A stretch of 64,000 nucleotides of DNA from Lachnospiraceae bacterium Marseille-Q4251 (GCA_018223435.1 JAGTTO010000001.1:2976001-3040000); one strand, 5' to 3'. Positions 15,926 to 29,642 are shown, counted from the first letter of the stretch. Numbers and translations: made by a program. The notes: generated from the sequence alone by a model not told the origin.

Positions 15926-17677
15926 ATGTTAAAGACATTAGGAGCTCAGGTAAAAGAGTACAAAAAGGCTTCCATTGCGACTCCTGTCTTCATGATTCTG
16001 GAAGTCATCATGGAAATGATTATACCCCTGATGATGGCTTCAATCATTGACGATGGAGTGGAAGCCGGAAATCTTCATCACATCTATGTGATGGGCGCCT
16101 GGATGATCGTAGCTGCACTGATCGGTCTTTTCGCCGGTGTGATGGGCGGAAAATACGGCGCGAAAGCATCAACTGGCTTTGCGAAAAACTTGCGGCAGGC
16201 CATGTTTGAAAACATCCAGACCTATTCTTTTTCAAACATTGACAAATTTAGTACGGCGGGTCTTGTGACGCGTCTGACCACCGACGTGACGAACCTGCAG
16301 AACGCATATCAGATGCTTCTTCGTATGTGTATGCGTGCCCCGGCCAGCATGATTGTAGCCATGGCCATGGCTTTCATGATCAATGCCCGTCTGGCCAGCA
16401 TTTATCTTGTTGCTGTCATCTTTCTGGGATGCTGCCTGTTCTTTATTATGAGCAGAGCCAGCAAATATTTCCAGCAGGCCTTCCCGAAATACGATGATCT
16501 GAATGCCAGCGTGCAGGAGAACGTTTCCGCCATCCGTGTGGTAAAAGCTTATGTGCGTGAAGGTCATGAGACCAGCAAATTTCAGAAAGCCAGCGGAAAC
16601 ATCTACAACATTTTCTGTAAAGCAGAGAAAAATATTTCTTATAACGCACCGCTGATGCAGTTTACCGTCTACAGCTGTATTCTTCTGATCAGCTGGCTGG
16701 GCGCCAAGATGATCGTTGGCAGCAGCCTGACAACCGGCGAGCTGATGAGCCTTCTTACCTATTGCATGAATATCCTTATGAGCCTCATGATGCTCTCCAT
16801 GGTATTTGTTATGGTGACGATGAGTATGGCCAGTGCAGAGCGTATCGCCGAGGTTCTCAATGAGAAGAGCGATCTGGACAATCCGGAGCATCCGGACTTC
16901 GACGTTCCCAACGGAAGCATTGAATTTGACCATGTAAACTTCAGCTACCGCAAAGGCGAAGGAAAACCCGTTCTTTCCGATATCAATTTTTCCATAAAAT
17001 CCGGAGAGACCATCGGTATCATCGGAGGTACCGGAAGCGCCAAGACCAGCCTGGTGAACTTGATCAGCCGTCTTTACGACGTCAGCAGCGGAAGTGTAAA
17101 GGTAGGCGGAAAAGACGTCCGTTCCTACGATATGGAGAAGCTTCGTGACGAGGTTTCCGTCGTTCTCCAGAAAAACGTCCTGTTTTCCGGAACGATTCTT
17201 GAGAACCTTCGCTGGGGCGATAAGAACGCTTCCGAGGAGGAGTGTATCCGTGCCTGCCGTCTGGCCTGCGCCGACGAGTTCATTGAGCGGATGCCGGACA
17301 AATACAATACTTACATCGAGCAGGGCGGTTCCAACGTATCCGGAGGTCAGAAACAGCGTCTCTGTATCGCCAGAGCCCTCCTGAAGAAACCGAAGATCCT
17401 GATTCTCGACGACAGCACCAGCGCCGTAGATACAGCCACCGACGCAAAGATCCGTAAGGCGTTCCTGGAGGAGATCCCGGCTACGACGAAACTCATCATC
17501 GCCCAGCGTATCTCCAGTGTGCAGGATGCGGATCGCATCATCGTTATGGATGACGGTAAGGTCAACGGCATCGGAACTCATGAGGAGCTTTTGAAGTCCA
17601 ACGAGATCTACCGCGAGGTTTACGAATCCCAGACTGGTGGCGGCGGAGACTTTGATGAAAAGAGAGGTGAAGCATAA
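15926..17677 (+). CDS. Heterodimeric ABC exporter, subunit 1 (degenerate ATP site)
   Basis: The 583-residue half transporter has six helices (about 1-310) followed by an ATPase domain. Walker A reads GGTGSAKTS (Lys373), the signature is VSGGQ, and Walker B reads LILDDSTSAVD. Asp replaces the catalytic Glu, the mark of the non-hydrolysing site in BmrCD/TM287-288-type heterodimers. AGGAGAGGAG precedes ATG 15926. The stop overlaps the next start (TAATG), which points to coupled translation and fixed subunit ratio. The substrate is unknown; drugs, lipids or peptides are all possible. Confidence 0.93.
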   Translation: MLKTLGAQVKEYKKASIATPVFMILEVIMEMIIPLMMASIIDDGVEAGNLHHIYVMGAWMIVAALIGLFAGVMGGKYGAKASTGFAKNLRQAMFENIQTYSFSNIDKFSTAGLVTRLTTDVTNLQNAYQMLLRMCMRAPASMIVAMAMAFMINARLASIYLVAVIFLGCCLFFIMSRASKYFQQAFPKYDDLNASVQENVSAIRVVKAYVREGHETSKFQKASGNIYNIFCKAEKNISYNAPLMQFTVYSCILLISWLGAKMIVGSSLTTGELMSLLTYCMNILMSLMMLSMVFVMVTMSMASAERIAEVLNEKSDLDNPEHPDFDVPNGSIEFDHVNFSYRKGEGKPVLSDINFSIKSGETIGIIGGTGSAKTSLVNLISRLYDVSSGSVKVGGKDVRSYDMEKLRDEVSVVLQKNVLFSGTILENLRWGDKNASEEECIRACRLACADEFIERMPDKYNTYIEQGGSNVSGGQKQRLCIARALLKKPKILILDDSTSAVDTATDAKIRKAFLEEIPATTKLIIAQRISSVQDADRIIVMDDGKVNGIGTHEELLKSNEIYREVYESQTGGGGDFDEKRGEA

Positions 17678-19599
17678 TGGCAGAAGCAAAACTCGTAAAA
17701 GGCCCCATGGGACGGCCTCCCAGAGGAGTGAAGCCCCAGATGAAAAATCCAGGCAAGATTTTTGTCCGGATCATGAAATATGTGCTGAAAAATTATACGC
17801 CTCACTGCATCATTGCTGTGGTTTCAATTTTTGTCAGCGTGCTGGCAAACGTACAGGGAACCATGTTCATGAAGACCCTGATCGACAGCTATATCATGCC
17901 CATGCTGAAGGCTTCCGATCCGGATTTCACGCCGCTTCTTCATGCGATTCTCCGTGTGGCAGTCTTTTATCTCATTGGTATTCTGGCTACGTTTGCCCAG
18001 AACCGTGTGATGATCTATGTGACCCAGGGAACCTTGAGAAACCTGAGAAACGATTTGTTTGCTCACATGGAAAAACTGCCGATCAAATATTTTGACACTC
18101 ATTCCCACGGAGATATCATGTCCATCTACACGAACGATATCGATACTCTCCGTCAGATGATCAGCCAGAGTATTCCTCAGGTGCTGAACAGCGCCATCAC
18201 GATTGTAAGCGTTTTTGTCAGCATGCTGATCCTGAATATTCCGCTGACGATCACGACTCTCATCATGGTAGCGATTATGATGACCGTCACCAAGAAGGTA
18301 GCCGGACTTTCCGGAAACTTCTTTGTGAAGCAGCAGAAAGCTCTGGGTGAGGCCAACGGCTTCATCGAGGAGATGATGGATGGCCAGAAGGTTGTCAAAG
18401 TCTTCTGTCACGAGGAAGAGAACATCAAGAAATTCAAGGAGCTCAACGACAATCTCTGCGACAGCTCTTACAATGCGAACGCTTTCGCCAACATCCTGGG
18501 CCCGATCAACGCCCAGCTGGGAAATGTAAGCTATGTGGTCTGTGCTATCGTCGGCGGTATTCTGGCCCTGAACAGCGTGGGCGGCTTTACTCTGGGTGGA
18601 CTGGCCAGCTTCCTGACCTTCAATAAGAGCTTTAACATGCCGATCAACCAGGTGAGCCAGCAGCTTAACGCTATCGTTATGGCTCTGGCCGGCGCTGACC
18701 GTATCTTCAAGCTCATGGATACCACCGTGGAGACCGACGAGGGTTACGTTACCCTGGTCAACGCCAAGACCGAGAACGGCAAGCTCACCGAGTCCAAAGA
18801 ACGCAGCGGCCACTGGGCATGGAAACACACCCATCAGGCAGACGGCAGCGTGGACTACATTCCGCTGAAAGGCGCCGTTGTTTTCGACGGCGTGGATTTC
18901 GGCTACAACCCGGATAAGATCGTGCTTCACGATGTAGAACTTTTTGCCAATCCCGGCGAGAAGATCGCCTTTGTCGGTTCCACCGGAGCCGGCAAGACCA
19001 CAATCACCAACCTGATCAATCGTTTCTACGATATTCAGGATGGTAAGATCCGCTACGACGGCATCAACATCAACAAGATCTGTAAGGCAGACCTCCGCCG
19101 TTCCCTGGGTATCGTTCTTCAGGATACTCATCTTTTCACAGGAACCGTCCGTGAGAACATTGCCTACGGAAAACTGGATGCCACAGAACAGGAAGTCATC
19201 GCGGCAGCAAAGCTTGCCAATGCGGATGGCTTTATCCGCCGATTGCCCAACGGCTATGACACGATGCTCACCGGAGACGGAGCCAACTTAAGCCAGGGCC
19301 AGAGACAGCTTCTCGCGATTGCCAGAGCTGCCATCGCCGACCCGCCGGTGCTGATCCTCGACGAGGCCACCAGCTCCATCGATACCCGAACAGAGCGCAT
19401 TGTACAGGATGGTATGGACAAGCTCATGAAGGGCAGAACCACCTTCGTTATTGCCCATCGTCTTTCCACGGTCCGCAATGCCGACTGCATCATGGTCCTG
19501 GAACAGGGCCGGATCATCGAGCGCGGTACCCACGACCAGCTCATCGCCGAGAAAGGCAAATACTATCAGCTCTATACCGGAAATCAGGTAAGTGCATAA
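17677..19599 (+). CDS. Heterodimeric ABC exporter, subunit 2 (catalytic)
   Basis: The 640-residue half transporter begins with a Pro/Gly/Lys-rich cytoplasmic tail (about 1-30), then six helices and an ATPase domain. Walker A GSTGAGKTT and Walker B LILDEATSSID with the catalytic Glu are canonical, but the signature is LSQGQ. This complements subunit 1, which has a good signature and a degenerate Walker B. An insertion of about 45 residues between the membrane and ATPase domains (NAKTENGKLTESK...) is charged. It overlaps subunit 1 by one base. Confidence 0.93.
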   Translation: MAEAKLVKGPMGRPPRGVKPQMKNPGKIFVRIMKYVLKNYTPHCIIAVVSIFVSVLANVQGTMFMKTLIDSYIMPMLKASDPDFTPLLHAILRVAVFYLIGILATFAQNRVMIYVTQGTLRNLRNDLFAHMEKLPIKYFDTHSHGDIMSIYTNDIDTLRQMISQSIPQVLNSAITIVSVFVSMLILNIPLTITTLIMVAIMMTVTKKVAGLSGNFFVKQQKALGEANGFIEEMMDGQKVVKVFCHEEENIKKFKELNDNLCDSSYNANAFANILGPINAQLGNVSYVVCAIVGGILALNSVGGFTLGGLASFLTFNKSFNMPINQVSQQLNAIVMALAGADRIFKLMDTTVETDEGYVTLVNAKTENGKLTESKERSGHWAWKHTHQADGSVDYIPLKGAVVFDGVDFGYNPDKIVLHDVELFANPGEKIAFVGSTGAGKTTITNLINRFYDIQDGKIRYDGININKICKADLRRSLGIVLQDTHLFTGTVRENIAYGKLDATEQEVIAAAKLANADGFIRRLPNGYDTMLTGDGANLSQGQRQLLAIARAAIADPPVLILDEATSSIDTRTERIVQDGMDKLMKGRTTFVIAHRLSTVRNADCIMVLEQGRIIERGTHDQLIAEKGKYYQLYTGNQVSA

Positions 19600-19613
19600 T
19601 AAAATTTCAGGAG

Positions 19614-19643
19614 ACAGCCCGCTTTTTGGCGGGCTGTTTTTTT
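19614..19643 (+). terminator. Terminator of ABC exporter operon
   Basis: A perfect stem (ACAGCCCGC at 19614-19622 with GCGGGCTGT at 19629-19637) runs into seven Ts. Confidence 0.95.
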
Positions 19644-19668
19644 CTATATAGAAGAGGAGATAATCAGA

Positions 19669-20132
19669 GTGAAAAAACTGACCAACATGACAACACATTC
19701 TTTTGATCTGGAACGTTTTGGAAACAATGCCGGTCTGAAGGAATTTTTAAGAAGACACAGTCTGGACGGACTGGAGCTTATGGAGATCGGGGAGGATGAA
19801 AAGCAGATCTTCAAAAAGAAGATGTGGTCGGTTTTCATTGGCTCCATTATCCCTGCTGGTATTGTTTCTGGAAAAAAGACACCAGGACTCTTCTGGAGCA
19901 GGTGAAGTATCCGAGAAAAGGAATCATGCTGGATATCGGCCATCTGCTTCATACGAATACGGCGTTGAGGACAGAAGAGGATGCGGTGAAGTACTTAAGA
20001 GAGGTTCTGGGGCGATATGAGGATCTTTCGATCATCCTTGGAGTCCATTACCACCAGACGCTGGAAGGGGCCTTTATCGAGGAGATAAAGAGGCGCCCGG
20101 AAGTGCTGAAAGGAAGCTATAGAGATCTTTGA
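19669..20132 (+). pseudogene. Broken sugar-phosphate isomerase/epimerase-like (TIM barrel) gene
   Basis: The first frame (19669-19905) begins like a xylose-isomerase-type TIM barrel protein (MTTHSFDLERFGNN, LDGLELMEIGEDE) and then runs into unrelated residues and a stop. A second frame, open to 20132, carries a later family segment (GIMLDIGHLLHTNTALRTEEDAV, then IILGVHYHQTLEGAF). The middle of the expected roughly 270-residue protein is missing and the reading frame changes near 19830-19880, so this is an internal deletion with frameshift. The end also looks short. It abuts the rRNA leader. Confidence 0.75.
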
Positions 20133-20265
20133 ATTCCTGGCAAAGAGCCATAAGCAGCAAGAAGAATGGTTGGATACTCAAAAAGTTTATTTTGAGTAAA
20201 TTATATATACAATAGTATAATTGTATCAACAGTTTAAAAAATATGAAAAATTTCAAAAAAAGGTG

Positions 20266-20294
20266 TTGACATTCCGCGGAAGGGGTGATATGAT
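20266..20294 (+). promoter_or_regulatory. rrn promoter P1
   Basis: TTGACA at 20266-20271, a 17-bp spacer, TATGAT at 20289-20294, preceded by A/T tracts. Confidence 0.8.
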
Positions 20295-20381
20295 AATCAA
20301 CGTCGCAGGGAGCTGCGGCGGAGATGCTCGAAAGAAGTTCGAGAGAACAAAAACTTTTCAAAAAAAAGTTAAAAAAAGTTC

Positions 20382-20410
20382 TTGACAAACTGAAACGAAC
20401 ATGATATGAT
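20382..20410 (+). promoter_or_regulatory. rrn promoter P2
   Basis: TTGACA at 20382-20387, a 17-bp spacer, TATGAT at 20405-20410, with A tracts just upstream. Its boxes are the same as those of P1. Confidence 0.85.
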
Positions 20411-20569
20411 GCAAAAGTTGCTGATGAGCAACGAAAAACAAAGAACCTTGATAACTGAACAGTGACATATCCTTGAAAGTTCAAAAGAATATAGTTCTTA
20501 AAGAACAAAACCAAAGTAAATAAAACGGGATAAAAAATTAGCCAAGCTAAGTTTTGACCCTGGACAAAC

Positions 20570-22108
<1,539 letters not shown>

Positions 22109-22238
22109 AAAAGAGCTAGTAGAGGATAGTCACTGTTGAGTTATCAATGCGTGAACACTTAATGAAGCCGGAGGCTGAATTTAGTGTGGAACGTAGTTCT
22201 GTCGACAAAAGGAGACAGAACTTCCGATAACTGAATCT

Positions 22239-22356
22239 TTCCGGTGGCGATGCGCCTGGGGGTCACACCCGTTCCCATCCCGAACACGATGGTTAAGACC
22301 CAGGCGGCCGATGGTACTTTGCTGGAGACGGCACGGAAGAGCAGGTGGCTGCCGGA
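22239..22356 (+). rRNA. rrf: 5S ribosomal RNA, between 16S and 23S
   Basis: About 118 nt with the closing stem TTCCGGTGGC...GCTGCCGGAA and the conserved GGGGTCACACCCGTTCCC, CCGAACACGATGGTTAAG and GGCTGGAGACGG-like segments. The gene lies between 16S and 23S rather than after 23S. A GTTCTGTC/GACAGAAC hairpin (22196-22222) precedes it. No tRNA gene is visible in either spacer. Confidence 0.95.
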
Positions 22357-22637
22357 ATTAAAAAAAAGTTTTATTAGTGATCTAAGATTAAAAAAACTTT
22401 TAGTCTTAGATGGCTGATAAAACAGCCAAATGAACATGTACCTTGAAAACCGCATACAGAAAAGAAAGTTTTTTCTTAAATATTTAAGAGAAAGACATCC
22501 GAGGAGATTACCGAGAGGTAATCACAAGACGTAGTGGAATCTGGTTTTTAACTTTCATTTGAATGTTAGAAACATCGGAAACCATGAACTTGATAAAAAC
22601 CCAGACCAACTGCCGTGACGCTACATGGCAGAGAAAG

Positions 22638-25531
<2,894 letters not shown>

Positions 25532-25654
25532 AAGCCGAGGTTGTTCTGTAAGCGAAGCGAACAGAACTTCCTCAAGGCAGTCTGGGTAGAAGAAAATCGG
25601 ATGGAAAGAAACAAAAACATTTCTGTGTGTGGTTTTGAAGGTATATGAAATGAG

Positions 25655-25686
25655 AACCAGGAGCGAAAAGCTTCTGGTTTTTTTTG
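25655..25686 (+). terminator. Terminator of rRNA operon
   Basis: AACCAGGAGC (25655-25664) pairs with GCTTCTGGTT (25670-25679) with one wobble, followed by Ts. A further GTTCTGT/ACAGAAC hairpin lies at 25543-25567. Confidence 0.85.
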
Positions 25687-25728
25687 ATGGACAAAGGGGA
25701 CGGTGTTTTTGGTTAGCAGCGAATTTTC

Positions 25729-25851
25729 TTCCGCCGTCTGCTCCTCGTCCAGAGTCCAGTCATGCATGATACCGGCCTTTCCAAAACTCATGCAGCTCAC
25801 GCAGATCTTTGAAATCTCAATGTCAGTATTTCCAAGCTTTGTATAATCCAT
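25729..25851 (-). pseudogene. Aldo/keto reductase, N-terminal remnant
   Basis: From an ATG at 25851 with AGGACGG upstream, the first 41 residues match the start of an aldo/keto reductase (MDYTKLGNTDIEISKIC, then MSFGKAG and HDWTLDEEQTA). The usual roughly 320-residue protein stops matching where the rRNA-operon flank begins; the open frame continues as unrelated sequence into the rRNA terminator. The rest of the gene is lost. Ser-Cys replaces the usual Gly-Cys after SKICV. Confidence 0.75.
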
Positions 25852-25909
25852 AGTTTCCGTCCTTTCTTTGTGTTGTTGCTTTTATTGTAAATATAGAGAG
25901 AAAAAGTCT

Positions 25910-25952
25910 AATACCTGTTAAACATCAGGTGATATGCCTGAAAGGTATTTTT
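25910..25952. other. Hairpin between AKR remnant and LacI gene
   Basis: AATACCT (25910-25916) pairs with AGGTATT (25943-25949), and CAGG with CCTG inside. It ends in a T run on the plus strand. It could be a terminator relic or a regulatory dyad. A TATAGT box near 26024 is the best -10 candidate for the LacI gene. Confidence 0.45.
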
Positions 25953-26056
25953 CGGCAGTTATCATTCAGATTTATGCCTGGAAAGCATTTCAAAGAGGGA
26001 TACAAAATACTTCCAAAATCTGCTATAGTAAAAAAAGAAAAGTTGAGGAGGGGAAT

Positions 26057-27076
26057 ATGGCGACAATCAAGGAAATTGCGGAGAAGCTGGGGATCAGTAC
26101 GACTACCGTTTCCAATGTGATTCATGGAAAGACGGGAAAAATGTCAGCGGATACGAGGAAAAAGATTGAGGAAGCGCTGGTACGTTACCACTATGTTGCC
26201 GATTACAGAACGGAGAAAGAGACGGAGGAGCTAAAACTTATTCTGGTAAGTTTTTGCCTGGGAGACAAAGAAAATATCCTTATGGACCCTTTCTGCGGGG
26301 AAATGCTGGGAGCGATTGAAAAAGAACTCCATTCGTATCACAGACATGTCTTGTACGATTCTTCCTTAAATGAAGAAGATCTTATCCGAAAAAGTCAGGC
26401 CTTTTCGATTGAGGGAGCGCTGGTTTTGGGAGAGAGTCCGAAAACCTGTGAGTACCTGGCAAAATGTATGCCGAAGCCGGTGGTTTTTATCGATTCGGAG
26501 GAAGGGCCTTATGACAATGTCAGCGGTCAGAGCGTGGACGGGGCCAGAAGCATGGCGGAATATCTGCTCAGTCAGGGACATGAAAAAATTGCTTTTTTCT
26601 GCGATGAACGGCTGGAGTATGGGAGCACGAAGGAAAAACTGCAGGGCGTCAGGGAGGTTTTGGAGCGTGCCGGGAAAAGGCTGGAGGAGAAGGACATTTT
26701 TGTGCTGCCCGAGGAGCGGCTTTTGCGCTCGGAAATTTTCCGGAGTTTTGTTCCGAGGGTAAAAAAACAGGAATATACGGCGGCTTTTTTCTGTTCAGAT
26801 TATTATGCCTGCGAGGCCATGGATGTATTTTCGGTTCAGGGACTAAAACTTCCCGAGGAACTTTCTGTGACAGGTTTTGATGATAACCCGTTTGCGAAAC
26901 TTGTGACGCCCAGACTGACGACGATCCGGCAGTATCCGTCCCTTCGGGCCAAAGAGGCGGTAAAGCTTCTTATGAAAAGGATACGGGGAGAAGCGGTGGC
27001 TGTCCACAGCTACAGTTTTCCGTTGGAGTTGATTGTACGGGACAGTGTGAAGAACAGAACCTTTGAGCAGAAGTGA
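26057..27076 (+). CDS. LacI-family transcriptional regulator
   Basis: The 339-residue repressor has an N-terminal LacI helix-turn-helix (MATIKEIAEKLGISTTTVSNVIHGK) and a periplasmic-binding-like effector domain ending in TGFDDNPFAKLVTPRLTT and QYPSLRAKEA. ATG 26057 is chosen because GAGGAGGGG lies just upstream and the HTH begins there; the frame is open further upstream without function. It is followed by a binding-protein gene and a GH172 gene, which it probably controls. The effector should be the sugar they handle. Confidence 0.93.
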   Translation: MATIKEIAEKLGISTTTVSNVIHGKTGKMSADTRKKIEEALVRYHYVADYRTEKETEELKLILVSFCLGDKENILMDPFCGEMLGAIEKELHSYHRHVLYDSSLNEEDLIRKSQAFSIEGALVLGESPKTCEYLAKCMPKPVVFIDSEEGPYDNVSGQSVDGARSMAEYLLSQGHEKIAFFCDERLEYGSTKEKLQGVREVLERAGKRLEEKDIFVLPEERLLRSEIFRSFVPRVKKQEYTAAFFCSDYYACEAMDVFSVQGLKLPEELSVTGFDDNPFAKLVTPRLTTIRQYPSLRAKEAVKLLMKRIRGEAVAVHSYSFPLELIVRDSVKNRTFEQK

Positions 27077-27095
27077 CAAAAACGGGACTTCTTTT

Positions 27096-27124
27096 TTGTC
27101 AAAAAATCTGGTTTTGAAGATAAC
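27096..27124 (+). promoter_or_regulatory. Possible promoter of binding-protein gene
   Basis: TTGTCA at 27096-27101 and GATAAC at 27119-27124 with a 17-bp spacer. The TTGTCA is also part of a TGACAAAAA/TTTTTGTCA hairpin that includes the LacI stop codon. Confidence 0.4.
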
Positions 27125-27126
27125 CA

Positions 27127-27195
27127 GTTGAATAACCTCGTGCAACCATTTAGTCTGTGTTTCAGCAAAAGATATTTTCAAGGAGGTTATTCAAC
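27127..27195 (+). promoter_or_regulatory. Inverted repeat covering the ribosome-binding site
   Basis: GTTGAATAACCT (27127-27138) is the exact reverse complement of AGGTTATTCAAC (27184-27195), which includes the Shine-Dalgarno sequence and ends directly at the ATG. If both arms are in the mRNA, the start would be masked. Confidence 0.6.
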
Positions 27196-28494
27196 ATGAA
27201 AAAGAAACTGATTTGTGCGTTAATGACAGCTGCAATGGCCGGTTCTCTGGTATCTGGACTGACCGTATCCGCAAATTCCGACAGCCAGGTAACGATTTCT
27301 CTTTACACTACTCTGCCCAATAAGGATTCTCAGTTTGAGCAGCTGTGCGAGGAATTTATGGAGGAAAATCCGGATATCAAGGTAAATTATATTGCTTATG
27401 ACAGCAGTGAGAAACAGAAATGGATGACTCTTTACGCAAGCGGAGAGGCTCCTACCGTTTCCATTATGGACCCCATCGATATTCAGGAAAATATCGAAAA
27501 TATGGCAGCCTATGATCTGGATGAAGATTCCTGGATCACCGATCAGGTAGATGAGTCTTATCTGGATGTATTTAAGGGAGAGGACGGCAAGCTCTATGCG
27601 GTGCCGAACTGTGTGACAGCCATGGGTATCGTTTATAACAAGACTGTGATCGAGAAAGCCACCGGCGAGCCCTTTGATCCGTCATCCATCAAGAGCAATA
27701 CAGATCTGGAGGCCCTCTGCGAGAAGATCCAAGCGGGCGGCGTGTCACCGATCATGTTTACCGGTGTGGACTGGTCTCTGGGATCTCATTACCTCAGCCA
27801 GGTATTTTCCGGTATTCAGGGAGATACGGAGGCGCAGCAGAACTTTATCAACAGCTTGAAGGACGGTTCTGCGGAGCTGAAGAGCAATGCTGCCTGGAAC
27901 AGTGTGATGGATACCTTTGATATCATCGCAAAATACAATTATAACTCCAATGATCCGCTGGTCGGAAATACGGATATTGACGGCCAGGCCATCGCAAAAG
28001 GCGACGTTGCCATGTGGTTTATGGGTGACTGGGCCTGGAATTACATCAAAGATTCTGCTTCTGCAGACGACGAGTTCGGTCTGATGCCCTGCCCGCTGAC
28101 CGGAAATGAGGAGGATGCTGTCAATACAGAGCTTGGTGTTTTCTGCTCTAAGGGTTACTGCATCGATGCCAGCCAGAATTCCGAGGAAGAGCAGGCAGCA
28201 GGTAAAAAACTGGTAGAATTTTTCTGTGTGGAAAAAGCCCAGGAAATGTCAGATCTTCTGGATATGGCCCTGCCCTTCAGCAAAGTAGACGTCTCTTATG
28301 ATAATCCGCTGGTATCCTCCACTCAGAGCTATATTGCAGATGGAGCAGTATCCAGTACCTATGCTTTCAGCCGCCTGCTTCCGTCTGATTTCTGGTCTGA
28401 GAATGGAGCTGTTATGCAGCAGTATCTGACCAATGTGATGGACCGCGACGCTGCCGCAGATGCGATTCAGACCTACTGGCAGAATCAGAAATAA
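27196..28494 (+). CDS. Extracellular sugar-binding protein, orphan (no permeases nearby)
   Basis: The 432-residue protein has a signal peptide (MKKKLICALMTAAMAG, cleavage near TVSAN) and a family 1 solute-binding fold (VTISLYTTLPNKDSQ, then FEQLCEEFMEENPDIKVNY). No lipobox cysteine is present at the cleavage site. ATG 27196 follows AAGGAGG. It lies between the LacI gene and GH172, but no permease or ATPase gene follows, so it must use permeases encoded elsewhere or the operon has lost them. Confidence 0.9.
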   Translation: MKKKLICALMTAAMAGSLVSGLTVSANSDSQVTISLYTTLPNKDSQFEQLCEEFMEENPDIKVNYIAYDSSEKQKWMTLYASGEAPTVSIMDPIDIQENIENMAAYDLDEDSWITDQVDESYLDVFKGEDGKLYAVPNCVTAMGIVYNKTVIEKATGEPFDPSSIKSNTDLEALCEKIQAGGVSPIMFTGVDWSLGSHYLSQVFSGIQGDTEAQQNFINSLKDGSAELKSNAAWNSVMDTFDIIAKYNYNSNDPLVGNTDIDGQAIAKGDVAMWFMGDWAWNYIKDSASADDEFGLMPCPLTGNEEDAVNTELGVFCSKGYCIDASQNSEEEQAAGKKLVEFFCVEKAQEMSDLLDMALPFSKVDVSYDNPLVSSTQSYIADGAVSSTYAFSRLLPSDFWSENGAVMQQYLTNVMDRDAAADAIQTYWQNQK

Positions 28495-28515
28495 TATTTA
28501 CAGGGGGAAAAAAAG

Positions 28516-29619
28516 ATGGTTCAGTTTACCAACAGCCTGGATTCACTTATGTTTCAGAAAAAAGGAAAAAGCCGCTGTATCAATCAGGAAAATCCGAGGG
28601 GAGAAAAAGGAAAGGGCGGAATGGCAGCAGGAAGCCTTGGTCCTGGCAGAAAAGGTTCTCCCTGTATGGAGAAGATCGCGCCGGGAGAGACGAGAGTGCT
28701 GGCGGAGATGGAAGGGCCGGGTGTCATTCAGCATATCTGGATGACGGTTACAGACCGTACGGAAAAGGATTATTATGTGCTGCGCGACCTGGTTCTGCGG
28801 ATTTATTGGGACGATGAAGAGGAGCCGTCCGTGGAAAGCCCGCTGGGAGATTTTTTCTGCTGTGGTTTTGCAAGGGGCTGTATGGTAAATTCTCTCCCGA
28901 TTGTGGTAAATCCTTCCAGAGGCTTCAACAGTTATTTTCAGATGCCTTTCCGGAAAAAAGCCCGCATTACGCTGGAGAATCAGCATGAAGCGGAGATACC
29001 GGCATTTTTCTACCAGGTCGATTATACGCTCTACGACGAGATTCCCGAGGATGTGGCCTACTTCCATGCACAGTGGAGACGGGAGCGCCTGACGGAGCTT
29101 AAGAAGGACTATACGATCCTGGACGGCGTAAAAGGAAAAGGACATTACGTTGGCACCTATCTTGCCCTCACAACCCTGGAACGTTATTGGTGGGGAGAGG
29201 GAGAGCTGAAGGTTTACCTGGATGGTGATGAGGAATATCCGACCATCTGCGGTACGGGAACAGAGGATTATTTTGGCGGCGCCTGGAGCTTTACGAAAAC
29301 GGAAAACGGCGTAGCCAGAGAACAGACCTACTGTACGCCTTTTATGGGATATCCCTATTATTCCAGAGAGGACGACACGGTCTACAATCCTTATCACATG
29401 AACGATATGCCAACGGAACGTGGTTTTTATCGCTGGCACATCATGGATCCGATCCTTTTTGATGAAGATATCCGCGTGACCATCCAGCAGATCGGTGTCT
29501 GCCACAAAGGCCTCTTTGAACGCCAGGACGACGTCTCCAGTGTAGCCTACTGGTATCAGTCCGAACCCCACCAGCCCTTCCCGAAGCTCCTGCCCAGAGA
29601 AGAGCGCTGGCCGAGATAA
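28516..29619 (+). CDS. GH172 (DUF2961) glycoside hydrolase
   Basis: The 367-residue enzyme of the DUF2961 family, now GH172, acts on fructofuranosides or D-arabinofuranosides. The conserved GTGTEDYFGGAWSF segment carries Glu250, a probable catalytic carboxylate; the N-terminal PGVIQHIWMT and SPLGDFFCCGF are also typical. There is no signal peptide, so the substrate is imported. It starts 21 bp after the binding-protein stop, with a G-rich site (CAGGGGG), and is presumably in the same operon. Whether it acts on fructan-derived or arabinan-derived sugars cannot be decided here. Confidence 0.88.
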   Translation: MVQFTNSLDSLMFQKKGKSRCINQENPRGEKGKGGMAAGSLGPGRKGSPCMEKIAPGETRVLAEMEGPGVIQHIWMTVTDRTEKDYYVLRDLVLRIYWDDEEEPSVESPLGDFFCCGFARGCMVNSLPIVVNPSRGFNSYFQMPFRKKARITLENQHEAEIPAFFYQVDYTLYDEIPEDVAYFHAQWRRERLTELKKDYTILDGVKGKGHYVGTYLALTTLERYWWGEGELKVYLDGDEEYPTICGTGTEDYFGGAWSFTKTENGVAREQTYCTPFMGYPYYSREDDTVYNPYHMNDMPTERGFYRWHIMDPILFDEDIRVTIQQIGVCHKGLFERQDDVSSVAYWYQSEPHQPFPKLLPREERWPR

Positions 29620-29642
29620 AATCAAATAGCAGTAATGAAAAG

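Larger units (their letters stand above)
20133..20568 (+). promoter_or_regulatory. rRNA operon leader region
   Basis: This gene-free stretch holds a TACTCAAAA/TTTTGAGTA hairpin (20175-20198), an AT-rich upstream region, two promoters (listed separately), a GTTGCT/AGCAAC hairpin near 20417-20432, and the 5' arm of the pre-16S stem. TTGATAACTGAACAGTGAC at 20448-20466 pairs with 22129-22147 behind 16S with a single mismatch. Confidence 0.8.
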
